A DNA stretch of 64,000 nucleotides from Solimonas sp. K1W22B-7 (GTDB lineage Bacteria > Pseudomonadota > Gammaproteobacteria > Nevskiales > Nevskiaceae), in assembly GCF_003428335.1 (NCBI RefSeq), contig NZ_CP031704.1, forward strand, positions 3,100,001-3,164,000. The letters run 5' to 3'. The first letter of the stretch is position 1; every line of letters starts with the position of its first letter. The position numbers and the translations under genes are program-made. Below, piece after piece: positions 1 to 8,389 of this stretch. The notes below the pieces were generated by a model that ran no database searches, was not told the DNA's origin, and saw only the letters and a program-made list of their open reading frames with translations.

Positions 1-36
1 GTTTCGGATGACGTCAAGAACACCCAGATGTTCTGA
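1..36 (+). CDS. 3' tail of an unidentified gene (partial)
   Basis: Frame 1 is open from the window edge and reads VSDDVKNTQMF before a TGA stop. Only 11 residues are visible, so the product cannot be named. It is listed because no other gene covers these bases and the frame runs in the same direction as the next gene. It could also be a chance open stretch. Confidence 0.3.
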   Translation, partial: VSDDVKNTQMF

Positions 37-50
37 GGATGTGAATAAAC

Positions 51-131
51 CTGCTGCGCGGCCCGATCTTGCATCTCCGGTGCTCACCGTACTGCTGTAC
101 GGCTCCGCTCCTCGAAGCAACCTCGGGCCGC
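51..131. repeat. Nested palindrome in the left intergenic region
   Basis: An outer 9-bp inverted repeat (GCGGCCCGA at 58-66 and TCGGGCCGC at 123-131) encloses an inner one (CCGTAC at 87-92 and GTACGG at 97-102, loop TGCT). The structure lies between the partial gene and the TetR gene. It resembles the REP-like hairpins dispersed in GC-rich gammaproteobacteria, but no second copy occurs in this window. The rest of the stretch up to 251 shows nothing clear. Confidence 0.4.
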
Positions 132-251
132 TCGACACGGTTTCTTCACACCCTCTGAGCGCTTAGGGGACCAAAACGGCCTCTTCGGAAACGAACGGTC
201 CAGAACACCCCCGGCGCGGCTATGATGGGTCCCCATGAGCCCCGCCCAGCC

Positions 252-929
252 ATGAACGACGCCCTGGACCCGCTTGCCGTCGCCCGACAGCCCACGCAGC
301 AGCGTGCGCGGGACCGTTTCGACCGCATCCTGGCCGAGGCCGAAGCCCTGCTGCTGGAGGCCGGCCTGTCCGGCTTTTCCGTGCCGGTGCTGGCCGAGCG
401 CCTGGACTACACCCGCGGCAGCATCTACGCCTACTTCCCCACCCCCTACGCCATCCTCAACGAACTGGTGGCGCGCTACCTGGTGGAGATCGAGTCGCAG
501 TTCCGCGCCCGCGCCGACGAACTGCGAGGCATGACGCTGCGCGAGGCCATCGCAGCCGTGGTGGACCACTCCGTGAGCTTCTACGAGGCCAACCCGGTGG
601 CGCGCCTGCTGATCCTGGGTGGCGCCGTCACCGACGACAGCTTCCGCGCCCAGGAGATGACCATCAAGCACCTGGGCGACCTGGGCCGCGCGGTCTGGAC
701 CCAGAAGGGCGTCAGGCTGCCCAACGGTCCCCCGGACGTGACGACGCTGTCGGTGGACATCGCCACCGCCTGCTTCCGTCGCTCCTTCTTCGAACACGGA
801 TCGATCACGCCGGCCTACCGCGATGCCGCGGTGGCCGCGATGATGAATTTCCTGCTGCCGTACGTCGACACGACGCCGGCCCCCGCTGTTGCCGCCAGAA
901 CTAAAAGCAAGCCGAGGAGAAAAACATGA
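252..929 (+). CDS. TetR/AcrR family transcriptional regulator
   Basis: A 225-residue regulator with the TetR layout. An N-terminal helix-turn-helix covers roughly residues 20-65, with the recognition part reading DYTRGSIYAYFPTPYAIL. A variable all-helical ligand domain follows, then a basic Lys/Arg-rich tail. In-frame ATGs at 222 and 225 would add ten residues; the ATG at 252 is preferred because it begins a normal TetR N-terminus. Its stop overlaps the start of the acyl-CoA synthetase gene (ATGA), so the two are probably co-transcribed. By analogy with FadR/PsrA-type regulators it may sense an acyl-CoA and control its neighbour. That role is inferred from position only. Confidence 0.88.
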   Translation: MNDALDPLAVARQPTQQRARDRFDRILAEAEALLLEAGLSGFSVPVLAERLDYTRGSIYAYFPTPYAILNELVARYLVEIESQFRARADELRGMTLREAIAAVVDHSVSFYEANPVARLLILGGAVTDDSFRAQEMTIKHLGDLGRAVWTQKGVRLPNGPPDVTTLSVDIATACFRRSFFEHGSITPAYRDAAVAAMMNFLLPYVDTTPAPAVAARTKSKPRRKT

Positions 930-2599
930 CGACCGACGACCGCACGCCGCTCGCCTGCCTGTATCACTGGGAGAAGACCACTCCCGACACGATCCACCTG
1001 ACGCAGCCCGTGGGCGGCGGCAAGGTGGTGGATTACCGCTGGAACGAACTGATGGACGAGGTGCGGCGCATGGCCGCGCACCTGCAGTCGCTGAACCTGC
1101 CGCCGCGCAGCCAGGTGGCGATCCTCGCCAAGAACACCGCGCACTGGATGATGGCCGACTGGGCGATCCTGATGGCCGGCCACGTCAGCGTGCCGCTGTA
1201 TCCCACGCTCAACGCCGAGACCGTGCGCTACATCCTGGACCACAGCGAGTCGAAGCTGCTGTTCATCGGCAAGCTCGACGAGTGGGAGCAGATGAAGTCC
1301 GGCGTGCCGGCCGGCATGCCCAGCATCACGCTGCCGCTGGCGCCCGAGGGCGCACCGGGCGAGAAGTGGGAAGACATCATCGCCAGGACCGCGCCGCTGC
1401 AGGGCAACCCCGACCGCGCGCTCGACGAGATGGCCACCATCGTCTACACCTCGGGCAGCACCGGCCAGCCCAAGGGCGTGATGCAGACCTTCCGCTCCTT
1501 CAACGTCTGCGGCACGATGATGCACGACGTCATCCCGGCCAACTCCAGCGACCGCATGCTGTCCTACCTGCCGCTGGCGCACGTCGCCGAGCGCCTGGTG
1601 GTGCAGAACAGCTCCACCTACCACGGCTTCCGCGTGTTCTTCGCCGAGTCGCTGAATACCTTCGTGCAGGACCTGCGCCGCGCGCGGCCGACGATCTTCT
1701 TCTCGGTGCCGCGCCTGTGGACCAAGTTCCAGCTCGGCGTACTCGACAAGCTGCCGCTGAAGAAGCAGAAGCTGCTGTTCAGCATCCCCTTCGTGGGCAA
1801 GAAGCTGAAGTACAAGATCCTCGAGCAGCTCGGCCTGCAGGACGTGCGCGTGGCCTTCACCGGCGCCGCGCCGCTGCCGCCGCCGACCGTGGCCTGGTAT
1901 CGCAGCCTGGGCCTGGAGCTGCTGGAGGCCTACGGCATGAGTGAGAACTTCGCCTACTCGCATTTCACCCGCCCGGGTAGTGCACGCGTCGGCTACGTGG
2001 GCCCGACCAACCTCGGAGTGTCCTGCCGCATCGGCGACAACGGCGAAATCCTGGTGAAGAGCCCGGCGCAGATGCTGGGCTACTACAAGGAGCCCGAGAA
2101 GTCCGCCGAGTGCTATACCGACGACGGCTTCTTCAAGACCGGCGACATGGGCGAGATCGACGAGCAGGGCCGCCTGCGCATCACCGGCCGCGTCAAGGAA
2201 CTGTTCAAGACCAGCAAGGGCAAGTACGTGGCCCCGGTACCGATCGAGAACAAGATCGGCGCGCATCCGAAGATCGAGGCCGTGTGCATCGGCGGCGCCA
2301 ACCAGCCGGCGACCTTCGCCCTGGTGCTGCTGTCGGAAGACGCGCGCAAGCACGTTGCCGCCGGCGGCGACCGCGCGGCGATCGGCACGGAACTGACTTC
2401 GCTGATGGACCAGGTCAACGAAACCCTGGACCCGCACGAGCAGATCCAGTTCGCGGTGGTGGTGAAGGACATCTGGAACATCGACAACGGCTTCCTCACC
2501 CCGACCATGAAGATTCGCCGCAACATCATCGAGAAGCGCTACGAGCCGAACGTCGACCAATGGTTCGACTCGCGCAAGAGCGTGATCTGGGAAAGCTGA
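926..2599 (+). CDS. AMP-dependent acyl-CoA synthetase/ligase
   Basis: A 557-residue adenylate-forming enzyme of the ANL superfamily, probably a fatty acid or other carboxylic acid:CoA ligase. The nucleotide-binding loop YTSGSTGQPKG lies near residue 175 and the A5-type motif LEAYGMSE near 340. TGDMGEIDEQGRLRITGR near 405 contains the conserved Asp and hinge. The C-terminal segment GKYVAPVPIENK matches long-chain acyl-CoA synthetases (FadD15-like). Translation is coupled to the upstream TetR gene by a 4-base overlap, and a strong terminator follows. Substrate chain length cannot be read from sequence. It would act at the cytoplasmic face of the membrane to activate imported acids. Confidence 0.9.
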   Translation: MTTDDRTPLACLYHWEKTTPDTIHLTQPVGGGKVVDYRWNELMDEVRRMAAHLQSLNLPPRSQVAILAKNTAHWMMADWAILMAGHVSVPLYPTLNAETVRYILDHSESKLLFIGKLDEWEQMKSGVPAGMPSITLPLAPEGAPGEKWEDIIARTAPLQGNPDRALDEMATIVYTSGSTGQPKGVMQTFRSFNVCGTMMHDVIPANSSDRMLSYLPLAHVAERLVVQNSSTYHGFRVFFAESLNTFVQDLRRARPTIFFSVPRLWTKFQLGVLDKLPLKKQKLLFSIPFVGKKLKYKILEQLGLQDVRVAFTGAAPLPPPTVAWYRSLGLELLEAYGMSENFAYSHFTRPGSARVGYVGPTNLGVSCRIGDNGEILVKSPAQMLGYYKEPEKSAECYTDDGFFKTGDMGEIDEQGRLRITGRVKELFKTSKGKYVAPVPIENKIGAHPKIEAVCIGGANQPATFALVLLSEDARKHVAAGGDRAAIGTELTSLMDQVNETLDPHEQIQFAVVVKDIWNIDNGFLTPTMKIRRNIIEKRYEPNVDQWFDSRKSVIWES

Positions 2600-2616
2600 C
2601 CTTAGCTGCTTGAATC

Positions 2617-2650
2617 AGGCCCGGCCTCGCCTTGCGACGCCGGGCCTTTT
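2617..2650 (+). terminator. Rho-independent terminator after the acyl-CoA synthetase gene
   Basis: A perfect 9-bp stem (AGGCCCGGC at 2617-2625, GCCGGGCCT at 2639-2647) ends in a run of four T. It lies 17 bases after the stop codon. Confidence 0.85.
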
Positions 2651-2671
2651 CGTTTCCGCACCCCGATTTGC

Positions 2672-2741
2672 AGGAGCGAGCTTGCTCGCGACCCGGTGGA
2701 TTCGTCACCCGATCTGGCCTGTCGCGAGCAAGCTCGCTCCT
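2672..2741. repeat. REP-like inverted repeat (GGAGCGAGCTTGCTCGCGAC type)
   Basis: Two perfect 21-bp arms (2672-2692 and 2721-2741) face each other across 28 bases. The arm contains GAGCGAGCTTGCTCGCGA, itself a near-palindrome. It is very similar to the REP sequences dispersed in Pseudomonas intergenic regions, from memory of that family. It is non-coding and lies between a terminator and the AraC gene. Confidence 0.75.
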
Positions 2742-2783
2742 ACATATCCGGGCGTTCAGGTTCTGGACTTCGCCACCCAGACT

Positions 2784-2808
2784 GTTATATTGACAAAAGT
2801 CAAATAAC
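2784..2808. promoter_or_regulatory. Palindromic operator candidate upstream of the AraC gene
   Basis: The sequence reads GTTAT-a-TTGAC-AAAA-GTCAA-ATAAC, an almost perfect dyad with one extra base in the left arm. It is centred about 35 bases before the AraC start and sits in an AT-richer patch. TTGAC also resembles a -35 element. A site for a dimeric regulator, possibly autoregulation, is plausible but not shown. Confidence 0.5.
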
Positions 2809-2831
2809 GGCCACACGCGGGGAGAGACGCG

Positions 2832-3824
2832 ATGTCAGGCTACTTCCTGCCCAGCTACACGCTCAGGGGCGCGGCCGAGCTGATCACCGAACTCGGCGGC
2901 AATCCCGCGGCCGTGGCCCGGCAGGCGGCGGTTCCCGAGGCCGCGTTACGCCGGCCTGACATTCCCCTGCCCGCCCGGTCGATCGGCGCCTTCTTCGAGC
3001 AGTCTGCCGCGACCTGCGACTGCCGGACCTTCGGCCTGCGCATGTCGGAGCGCAGCAGCATGGCGGTGCTGGGCGCGCTGTGGGTGCTGTTGCGCAATGC
3101 CGGCACGGTACGGCAGATGCTGGAGGACTTCGCGGCGAACTATGCGCTGTTCACCAGCGCGGCCACCGTCTCGCTGCGCCGCTCGGGCAGCGGCCTGTTC
3201 GTCTGCTGGGACCCGGCGATCGTGCCGGCCCGCGGCAGCCTGCAGTCAGTGGAGTACGTGCTGGCGGTGATCTGCAGCGAACTGCGCGGCTTCTGCCCGC
3301 CGGGCTGGCAGCCGGCCGGCGCGCTATTCCGCCACGCAGCGCCCATGCAGCTCGACGATCACCAGCGCATCTTCGGGCCGCAGTTGCAGTTCAACCAGGA
3401 CTGCAATGCGCTCTACCTGGAGCGCGACACGCTGGAGCTGCCGGTCAACCTGCGCGGCAGCGGCGCGCGACGCATGGCCACGGCGGCACTGCGCCTGGAG
3501 GGCGGATCGCCGGACCGTGCAGCGACGGTGCGTGTGGAGGGCATCGTGCGCGCGCTGCTGGCCTTCGCGCCCTGCACGCTGGAAGACGTCAGCCGCATCC
3601 TGGGCCTGGCGCCGCGCACGCTGCAGGACCACCTCAATGCCGACGGGCACTCCTTCAAGCAGATCAAGGACGCGGTACGCGCCGACCTGGCGCTGAAGTA
3701 CGTGCGGGAGTCGGCCCTGAGCCTGTCGGAGATCGCCGAGATTCTCGGCTATGCCGAGCTGAGCACTTTCAGCCGCTCGTTCCGTCGCTGGCATGGCCAG
3801 ACGGCGACCACCCTGCGCGCCTGA
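2832..3824 (+). CDS. AraC family transcriptional regulator
   Basis: A 330-residue regulator with the two-domain layout of the OruR/ArgR-like AraC group. The N-terminal arabinose-binding-type domain (about residues 1-190) begins with LRGAAELITELGGNP. The C-terminal double helix-turn-helix (about 235-330) includes LEDVSRILGLAPRTLQDHL and the signature LSLSEIAEILGYAELSTFSR. Members often control catabolic operons, but no target is obvious here because the next gene is convergent. The palindrome immediately upstream may be its own operator. Confidence 0.9.
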   Translation: MSGYFLPSYTLRGAAELITELGGNPAAVARQAAVPEAALRRPDIPLPARSIGAFFEQSAATCDCRTFGLRMSERSSMAVLGALWVLLRNAGTVRQMLEDFAANYALFTSAATVSLRRSGSGLFVCWDPAIVPARGSLQSVEYVLAVICSELRGFCPPGWQPAGALFRHAAPMQLDDHQRIFGPQLQFNQDCNALYLERDTLELPVNLRGSGARRMATAALRLEGGSPDRAATVRVEGIVRALLAFAPCTLEDVSRILGLAPRTLQDHLNADGHSFKQIKDAVRADLALKYVRESALSLSEIAEILGYAELSTFSRSFRRWHGQTATTLRA

Positions 3825-3847
3825 ACCCAAGCCGGCACCCCAACGGG

Positions 3848-3869
3848 AAAAGGCCCCGAAGGGCCTTTT
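3848..3869. terminator. Bidirectional terminator between convergent genes
   Basis: A perfect hairpin AAAAGGCCC-CGAA-GGGCCTTTT with a CGAA tetraloop gives a U-tract in both directions. It fits termination of the AraC gene on the plus strand and of the Lcp-like gene on the minus strand. Confidence 0.9.
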
Positions 3870-3872
3870 CCG

Positions 3873-5099
3873 TCAGGAGTAGTTGGGATTGTTGAAGTTC
3901 GGAATCTCGATACTGATGGTCTGGCCCTCGGCCAGGTACCACAGGGCTCCCTGCCGGAGAATCTCGTCGAACGCCCAGTAGAACGGGTTCGAGCCTGGGA
4001 CGTAGAGCCCGGCCTCCTTCATCCTCACGAAGTAAGGCCAGGCCGCCGCAAGCATCTGGTCCTGCCCCGGATGGCGCGGGATGTTCAGCCAGCCGGCGAT
4101 CTGGTCGCCGAGGAAGTAGCGCGTCAGCGACTCCAGCAAGGGCCGGCTGAACGCGCCGCCGTCGGTTTCGGCGGCGAGATCCAGCAGCATCTGCGCCAGC
4201 TGGATGCCTTCCGGCGTCGGCGCCAGCACGGGGTCGAGGATTTCCGGCGCCTGCGCATCGGCCGCCTCCCAGGTGGCGGGGATGTACTCGTCGCGGACAC
4301 CGAGCAGGTGTGCCGCGATCTGCCAGGAATGCAGGAAGGCATCGGCCTCCGCGGCCGGCACCTTCACGCCCCACTTCTTCAGCGAGCGCATCACCGAGGT
4401 CGGCAGGCTGTGCCAGGTCACCAGGATGTCGCGCTGGCTGATCGGCTTGGGCTGGTCGGCGCCGCCGCGCCAGTGCGGCGACTGCGGCAGCAGGTGCCGC
4501 ACGCCGGCATGCGCGAGGCGGGTCTTCACCGCGGTGACGATCATCTCGCCGTTGGGGTCGTGGAAGCCGCCCAGGGAGCCGATGTCATAGCCGAACCTCG
4601 CGGTGCGCGAGATGCGGCGCTTCATGTCGGCGCCGCCCTTGGAGTAGTAGACAGCGCGCGCCTCGTGGGGGATGACCGTGCTCATCATGCCGCTGACGAA
4701 GCCGTAGGCCGCACCCAGGTAGGTGCCGCGCTTCTTGTTGAACTCGACCGCGGTCTTGAGCTTGCTGATGTCCGCCCAGGCAGGCAGCTGGCGGGCCCGC
4801 TCGATGAACTGGTGCAGGTAGGTCGGAAGACCCGAGGGCAGTGCCTGCCCGTTCTTGGTCCAGCCGCGCAGCAGCGCGTTGACCGCCGGCACCTCGCCGC
4901 TGTCGATCAGCGCCGCCACCACGGGGTCTGCCTCGTCGTCCCAGGCCAGCCAGGGCGGCGTGGTGCCACCGATGCCTGCCACCGACTGGGTTCCGGCCCA
5001 GGACCATCTCGGGATGCACAAGCCGGCTCCCAGCGCCGCGCCTGCACCGATAAACCCGCGCCGGCTCATCCTGCCGACAGACGACTCTGACTCGCTCAT
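3873..5099 (-). CDS. Tat-exported Lcp-like oxygenase (DUF2236, latex-clearing protein family)
   Basis: A 408-residue protein with a twin-arginine signal (MSRRGFIGAGAALGAG, Arg13-Arg14) and export after about residue 36. The body resembles Lcp, a b-type haem enzyme that oxidatively cleaves poly(cis-1,4-isoprene). In Lcp of Streptomyces K30 the key residues, from memory, are Glu148, Arg164, Thr168 and His198, the last being the haem ligand. Here PHEARAVYY (Glu146), KRRISRTARF (Arg162, Thr166) and TRLAHAGVRH (His197) occupy matching places at almost the same numbering. It stands alone, facing the AraC gene across a shared terminator. Activity on rubber is an inference, since the wider DUF2236/MpaB family includes enzymes of unknown substrate. 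Confidence 0.75.
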   Translation of the reverse strand: MSESESSVGRMSRRGFIGAGAALGAGLCIPRWSWAGTQSVAGIGGTTPPWLAWDDEADPVVAALIDSGEVPAVNALLRGWTKNGQALPSGLPTYLHQFIERARQLPAWADISKLKTAVEFNKKRGTYLGAAYGFVSGMMSTVIPHEARAVYYSKGGADMKRRISRTARFGYDIGSLGGFHDPNGEMIVTAVKTRLAHAGVRHLLPQSPHWRGGADQPKPISQRDILVTWHSLPTSVMRSLKKWGVKVPAAEADAFLHSWQIAAHLLGVRDEYIPATWEAADAQAPEILDPVLAPTPEGIQLAQMLLDLAAETDGGAFSRPLLESLTRYFLGDQIAGWLNIPRHPGQDQMLAAAWPYFVRMKEAGLYVPGSNPFYWAFDEILRQGALWYLAEGQTISIEIPNFNNPNYS

Positions 5100-5278
5100 G
5101 ATTCCCCTCTCCTTTCACCGTTTATTTGGCAGTTATTGGCCAGGCCCGGAACTCGCGGCGGCGACTTGGGCCGACCGTCCATCCGATGCCACTGGACGCA
5201 TCTTTGCGGCCCTTGAGGGGCACCACTTGTCTTTAAGCGCGGCTGGCTTGGCTTCAGGCGCGGCTACAATCGGCCGTG

Positions 5279-6184
5279 ATGAAGTTCCGCCGCCTGCCAC
5301 CGCTCCATACCCTGGAGGCCTTCGAGGCCTCGGCGCGGCAGCTGTCGTTCAAGCTGGCGGCACAGGAGCTGCACCTGACGCCCTCGGCGATCAGCCACCA
5401 GATCAAGGCACTGGAAAGCTTTCTCGGCTTTCCACTGTTCCGCCGCGGCAACCGCTCGCTGGAACTGTCGGACGGCGGCAAGGCGTATCTCACTGTGGTA
5501 CGCGACACGCTGCAGCGCCTGCGCGAAGGCAGCCAGCGCGTGGCGCAGCGTCATGCGCGCGCCAGCCTCAAGGTCAGCATGGGCCCGTTCCTGGCCAGCG
5601 AAATCATCCTGCCGGCCCTGCCCTCGTTCCAGCAGATGCACCCGGACATCGACGTGCGCCTCGACACCCACCTGCGGCCGGTGGACCTGCTGCACGAAGA
5701 TCTCGACATCGCACTGCGCTTCGGCGACGGCCACTGGCCGCAACTGACGGCCGAGCACCTGCTGACGGTCTGGGTGGTGCCGGTCTGCACGCCGGCCCTC
5801 GCGCGCGTCCTGCGCAAGCACGGCCCCGAGAACCTGGGCGAGGTGGCCCTGATCCACTCCACGCCGATGCCCGAGGGCTGGGCGCTGTGGGCGAAGGCGG
5901 CGCAGCAGACCCTGGGCCGGCCCAAGGGCGACATCTGGCTGGACAGCTACCTGGCGATCCTGCGCGCCGCCGAGCAGGGCCTGGGCCTGGCGCTGGGCAT
6001 GCTGCCGATGGTGGAACCCTTGCTGCAGCGTCGCCGGCTGGCCACACCCTGGCCACAGCTGAAGATGCAGATTCCGCAGGGCTACTACCTGCTGCACCGC
6101 GCCAGCGACAGCGACCGGCCGGAGGTGATCGCCTTCCGCGACTGGCTGCGCGGCCTGATGGCCGACGGCAGGGTTTTCAAGTGA
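5279..6184 (+). CDS. LysR family transcriptional regulator, GcvA-like subgroup
   Basis: A LysR protein of about 301 residues. The N-terminal winged helix-turn-helix (residues 3-65) has the GcvA/AmpR-type signature LPPLHTLEAFEASARQLSFK and AAQELHLTPSAISHQIKALE. A periplasmic-binding-protein-like effector domain follows (about 90-295). A GTG at 5276 directly precedes the chosen ATG, so either may be used. It is not beside the gcv operon of this window (53-63 kb), so a role in glycine cleavage cannot be assumed. The divergent Lcp-like gene begins about 180 bases away and is a possible target by position. Confidence 0.88.
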   Translation: MKFRRLPPLHTLEAFEASARQLSFKLAAQELHLTPSAISHQIKALESFLGFPLFRRGNRSLELSDGGKAYLTVVRDTLQRLREGSQRVAQRHARASLKVSMGPFLASEIILPALPSFQQMHPDIDVRLDTHLRPVDLLHEDLDIALRFGDGHWPQLTAEHLLTVWVVPVCTPALARVLRKHGPENLGEVALIHSTPMPEGWALWAKAAQQTLGRPKGDIWLDSYLAILRAAEQGLGLALGMLPMVEPLLQRRRLATPWPQLKMQIPQGYYLLHRASDSDRPEVIAFRDWLRGLMADGRVFK

Positions 6185-6275
6185 ACTGAGTTCACTCGAA
6201 ACGCCTCCGGAATTCGTTTGTCGGGGCCGGCGGCGGCAGCCTAGTCTGCCGGTCATCAGCTTCCGGAGCCTTTCG

Positions 6276-6746
6276 ATGACCCAGCTTGCCCACACCTTCG
6301 CCCGCCTGCGCCGCTATCCCCTGGGCCGCAGCGTCTTCTCGCGCGCCGTCACCTGGCGCGCACCCTACTTCGCGTCGATCTCGCCGACCTTCCGTGAATT
6401 GCAGCCGGGCCTGGCGGAAGTGTTCATCCGCAACCAGCGCAAGGTGCACAACCACCTGGGCTCGGTGAACGCCATCGCCATGTGCGCGATGGCCGAACTG
6501 GCTGCGGGCACGATGATGGAAACTTCCCTGCCCCGCGGCCTGCGCTGGATCCCGCGCGGCATGACGGTGCGCTACGTCAAGCAGGGCAGTAGCGATCTGG
6601 TTGCACGTGCGGAGTTGCCGCAGCCGCTGGCCGACGATTTCCAGGGAGATATCGTCGTGCCGGTGCGGGTGCGCAATGACGCGCAGGAGATCGTGATGGA
6701 GGCGGATATCGCGATGTACATCTCGGCGCGCAAGGCGAAGAGCTGA
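6276..6746 (+). CDS. DUF4442 hotdog-fold protein, putative acyl-CoA thioesterase
   Basis: A 156-residue protein of the DUF4442 hotdog-fold family, related to PaaI/YiiD thioesterases. It has the N-terminal segment ending FRELQPGLAEVFIRNQ, the central helix NHLGSVNAIAMCAMAELAAG typical of hotdog enzymes, and a closing strand DIAMYISARK. Such proteins hydrolyse or bind acyl-CoA in the cytosol; the substrate is unknown. It follows the LysR gene by about 90 bases on the same strand and could be co-transcribed. Confidence 0.8.
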   Translation: MTQLAHTFARLRRYPLGRSVFSRAVTWRAPYFASISPTFRELQPGLAEVFIRNQRKVHNHLGSVNAIAMCAMAELAAGTMMETSLPRGLRWIPRGMTVRYVKQGSSDLVARAELPQPLADDFQGDIVVPVRVRNDAQEIVMEADIAMYISARKAKS

Positions 6747-6793
6747 CGCTTGCTGCCCACCCGATGATCTGGAGAACTGCGCTCTTTCGCCCT

Positions 6794-6859
6794 GTAGGGT
6801 GCGCACCGCGCACCATCGACACCAGGAGGAGAGCCCCGCGTGCGCAATGCGCACCCTAC
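6794..6859. repeat. Dispersed palindromic repeat, copy 1 (GTAGGGTGCGCA type)
   Basis: A perfect 12-bp inverted repeat (GTAGGGTGCGCA at 6794-6805, TGCGCACCCTAC at 6848-6859) with inner copies of GCGCACC. A second copy with the same arms and spacing is at 51380-51446. It lies just after the stop codons of two convergent genes and may help end transcription. Confidence 0.75.
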
Positions 6860-6865
6860 CTGGGC

Positions 6866-8389
6866 TCAGTACACGTCGCGCCGATACCGTCCCTCTTCCA
6901 GCATCCGCTCCACCGTCTCCGCGCCGAGCACATCGGTGAGCGCACGCCCCACCGCCGGCGCCATGCCCTCCAGGCTGCCGCAGACGTAGACCGCGGCGCC
7001 ATCCTTCACCCAGGCCTGCAGTGCATCGGCGGCGGCGTAGAGCCGGTCCTGCACGTAGACGCGCTGTTCCTGGTCACGCGAGAACACGACGTCGAGACGT
7101 TCGAGGTAACCCGCCTTCTGCCAGGCCTCGAGTTCGTCGCGATGGAAGTAGTCATGCGCGCGGCTGCGCTCGCCGAACAGCAGCCAGTTGCGCTTGTGGC
7201 CGGCGGCAACGCGGGCCTTGAGCTGGGCACGCAGGCCGGCCAGGCCCGTGCCGTTGCCGACCAGGATCAGTGGACGCGCATCCGGCGGCGGCTGGAAGCC
7301 GGGGTTCTCGCGGATGCGCAGCGCCACCTCGTCGCCCACCGCGGCGTACTCGGTGAGCCAGCCGGAACCCAGGCCCAGGCTGCCATCGGACTGGCGCATC
7401 TGGCGCAGCAGCAGCTCCAGGCGGCCGTCGGCGGGAATCGAGGCGATGCTGTACTCGCGATGCGGCAGCGAATGGAGCCGCTGTGCCAGCTGTTCCGGCG
7501 TGACGCCGCGCAGTTCGGCAAGATCGCGCGGCAGCAGGCTGCGCGCCAGCCAGGACGAGAGCGCCTCGCCCTCGGGCATCGGCGTGGCGGACGGCAGGCC
7601 GATCTCGCGCAGCGCATCGGCGACGCGCTGGGTGGCATTGCGCGGGCCGATCTCGGCGATGTCGCCGGCGCGCCACTGCGGGATGCCCTGCAGCGGCTCC
7701 AGCGCGAGATGGAAGGCCGGGCCGCCGAGGCTGCCGGGATTGAGCAGGCGGCGCCCGACCAGGCGCCAGCGCTGGTACTCGGGCGCGCTCCAGTCGGGCA
7801 GCGGTGCGCCGCCGCCGAGCAATTCCAGATGATGCTGCCAGTGGCGCAGCGCACCTTCGTCGGCGTTGTCGACTTCCACCGCATCGAACAAGGGCTGCGC
7901 GCCCTGCTTGCGCAGCCAGCGGTCCAGCTCGTGGCCGAAGCCGCAGTAGTGTCGGTACTCGCGATCGCCCAGCGCCAGCAGGCCGTAGTGCAGGCCCTGC
8001 ATGTCGGCACTGCCGCGCATGACCTTGCGCACGAAGGGGATCGAGGTGTCCGGCGGATCGCCCTCGCCGGTGGTGCTGGTCACGAACAGCACGCGGCCGG
8101 CGGCCTGCAGCGTGGCGGTGGTCACCTCGCCCAGCGACTGCAGGCGCACCGCGGCGCCGGAGGCCTGCAGCGACTGCGCGGTCTGCATGGCGATGCGCTG
8201 CGCGAAGCCGGTCTGGCTGGCGTAGGCGACCAGGATGGGACTGCTGCCGGCAGTGATCGGCAACAGCAGGCGGCGCTGCTGGCGGCGCCGCGCCCAGGCG
8301 ATGAACACACAGAGCAGCAGCCAGGCCAGAACCACGGTGCCGGCGCGCAGCAGGCGCTGGCTTTCGGCGCTGGCAAGCCAATCAGTCAC
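6866..8389 (-). CDS. Membrane-anchored flavodoxin/ferredoxin-NADP reductase-type flavoprotein (CysJ-like)
   Basis: A 507-residue diflavin reductase. One N-terminal membrane helix (about residues 15-33) is followed by a flavodoxin-like FMN domain (about 50-195) with VAYASQTGFAQRIA, TSTTGEGDPPD and LALGDREYRHYCGFG. An FAD/NADPH domain (about 205-507) carries RAGDIAEIGPRN, REYSIASIP and GNGTGLAGLRA, and ends in RYRRDVY as in CysJ and P450 reductases. It would pass electrons from cytosolic NADPH to a membrane or periplasmic partner. The GTG start overlaps the apbE stop by 8 bases. It is the last gene of the iron locus and lacks a CysI neighbour, so sulfite reduction is unlikely. Ferric-siderophore reduction is inferred from context. 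Confidence 0.85.
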   Translation of the reverse strand: MTDWLASAESQRLLRAGTVVLAWLLLCVFIAWARRRQQRRLLLPITAGSSPILVAYASQTGFAQRIAMQTAQSLQASGAAVRLQSLGEVTTATLQAAGRVLFVTSTTGEGDPPDTSIPFVRKVMRGSADMQGLHYGLLALGDREYRHYCGFGHELDRWLRKQGAQPLFDAVEVDNADEGALRHWQHHLELLGGGAPLPDWSAPEYQRWRLVGRRLLNPGSLGGPAFHLALEPLQGIPQWRAGDIAEIGPRNATQRVADALREIGLPSATPMPEGEALSSWLARSLLPRDLAELRGVTPEQLAQRLHSLPHREYSIASIPADGRLELLLRQMRQSDGSLGLGSGWLTEYAAVGDEVALRIRENPGFQPPPDARPLILVGNGTGLAGLRAQLKARVAAGHKRNWLLFGERSRAHDYFHRDELEAWQKAGYLERLDVVFSRDQEQRVYVQDRLYAAADALQAWVKDGAAVYVCGSLEGMAPAVGRALTDVLGAETVERMLEEGRYRRDVY

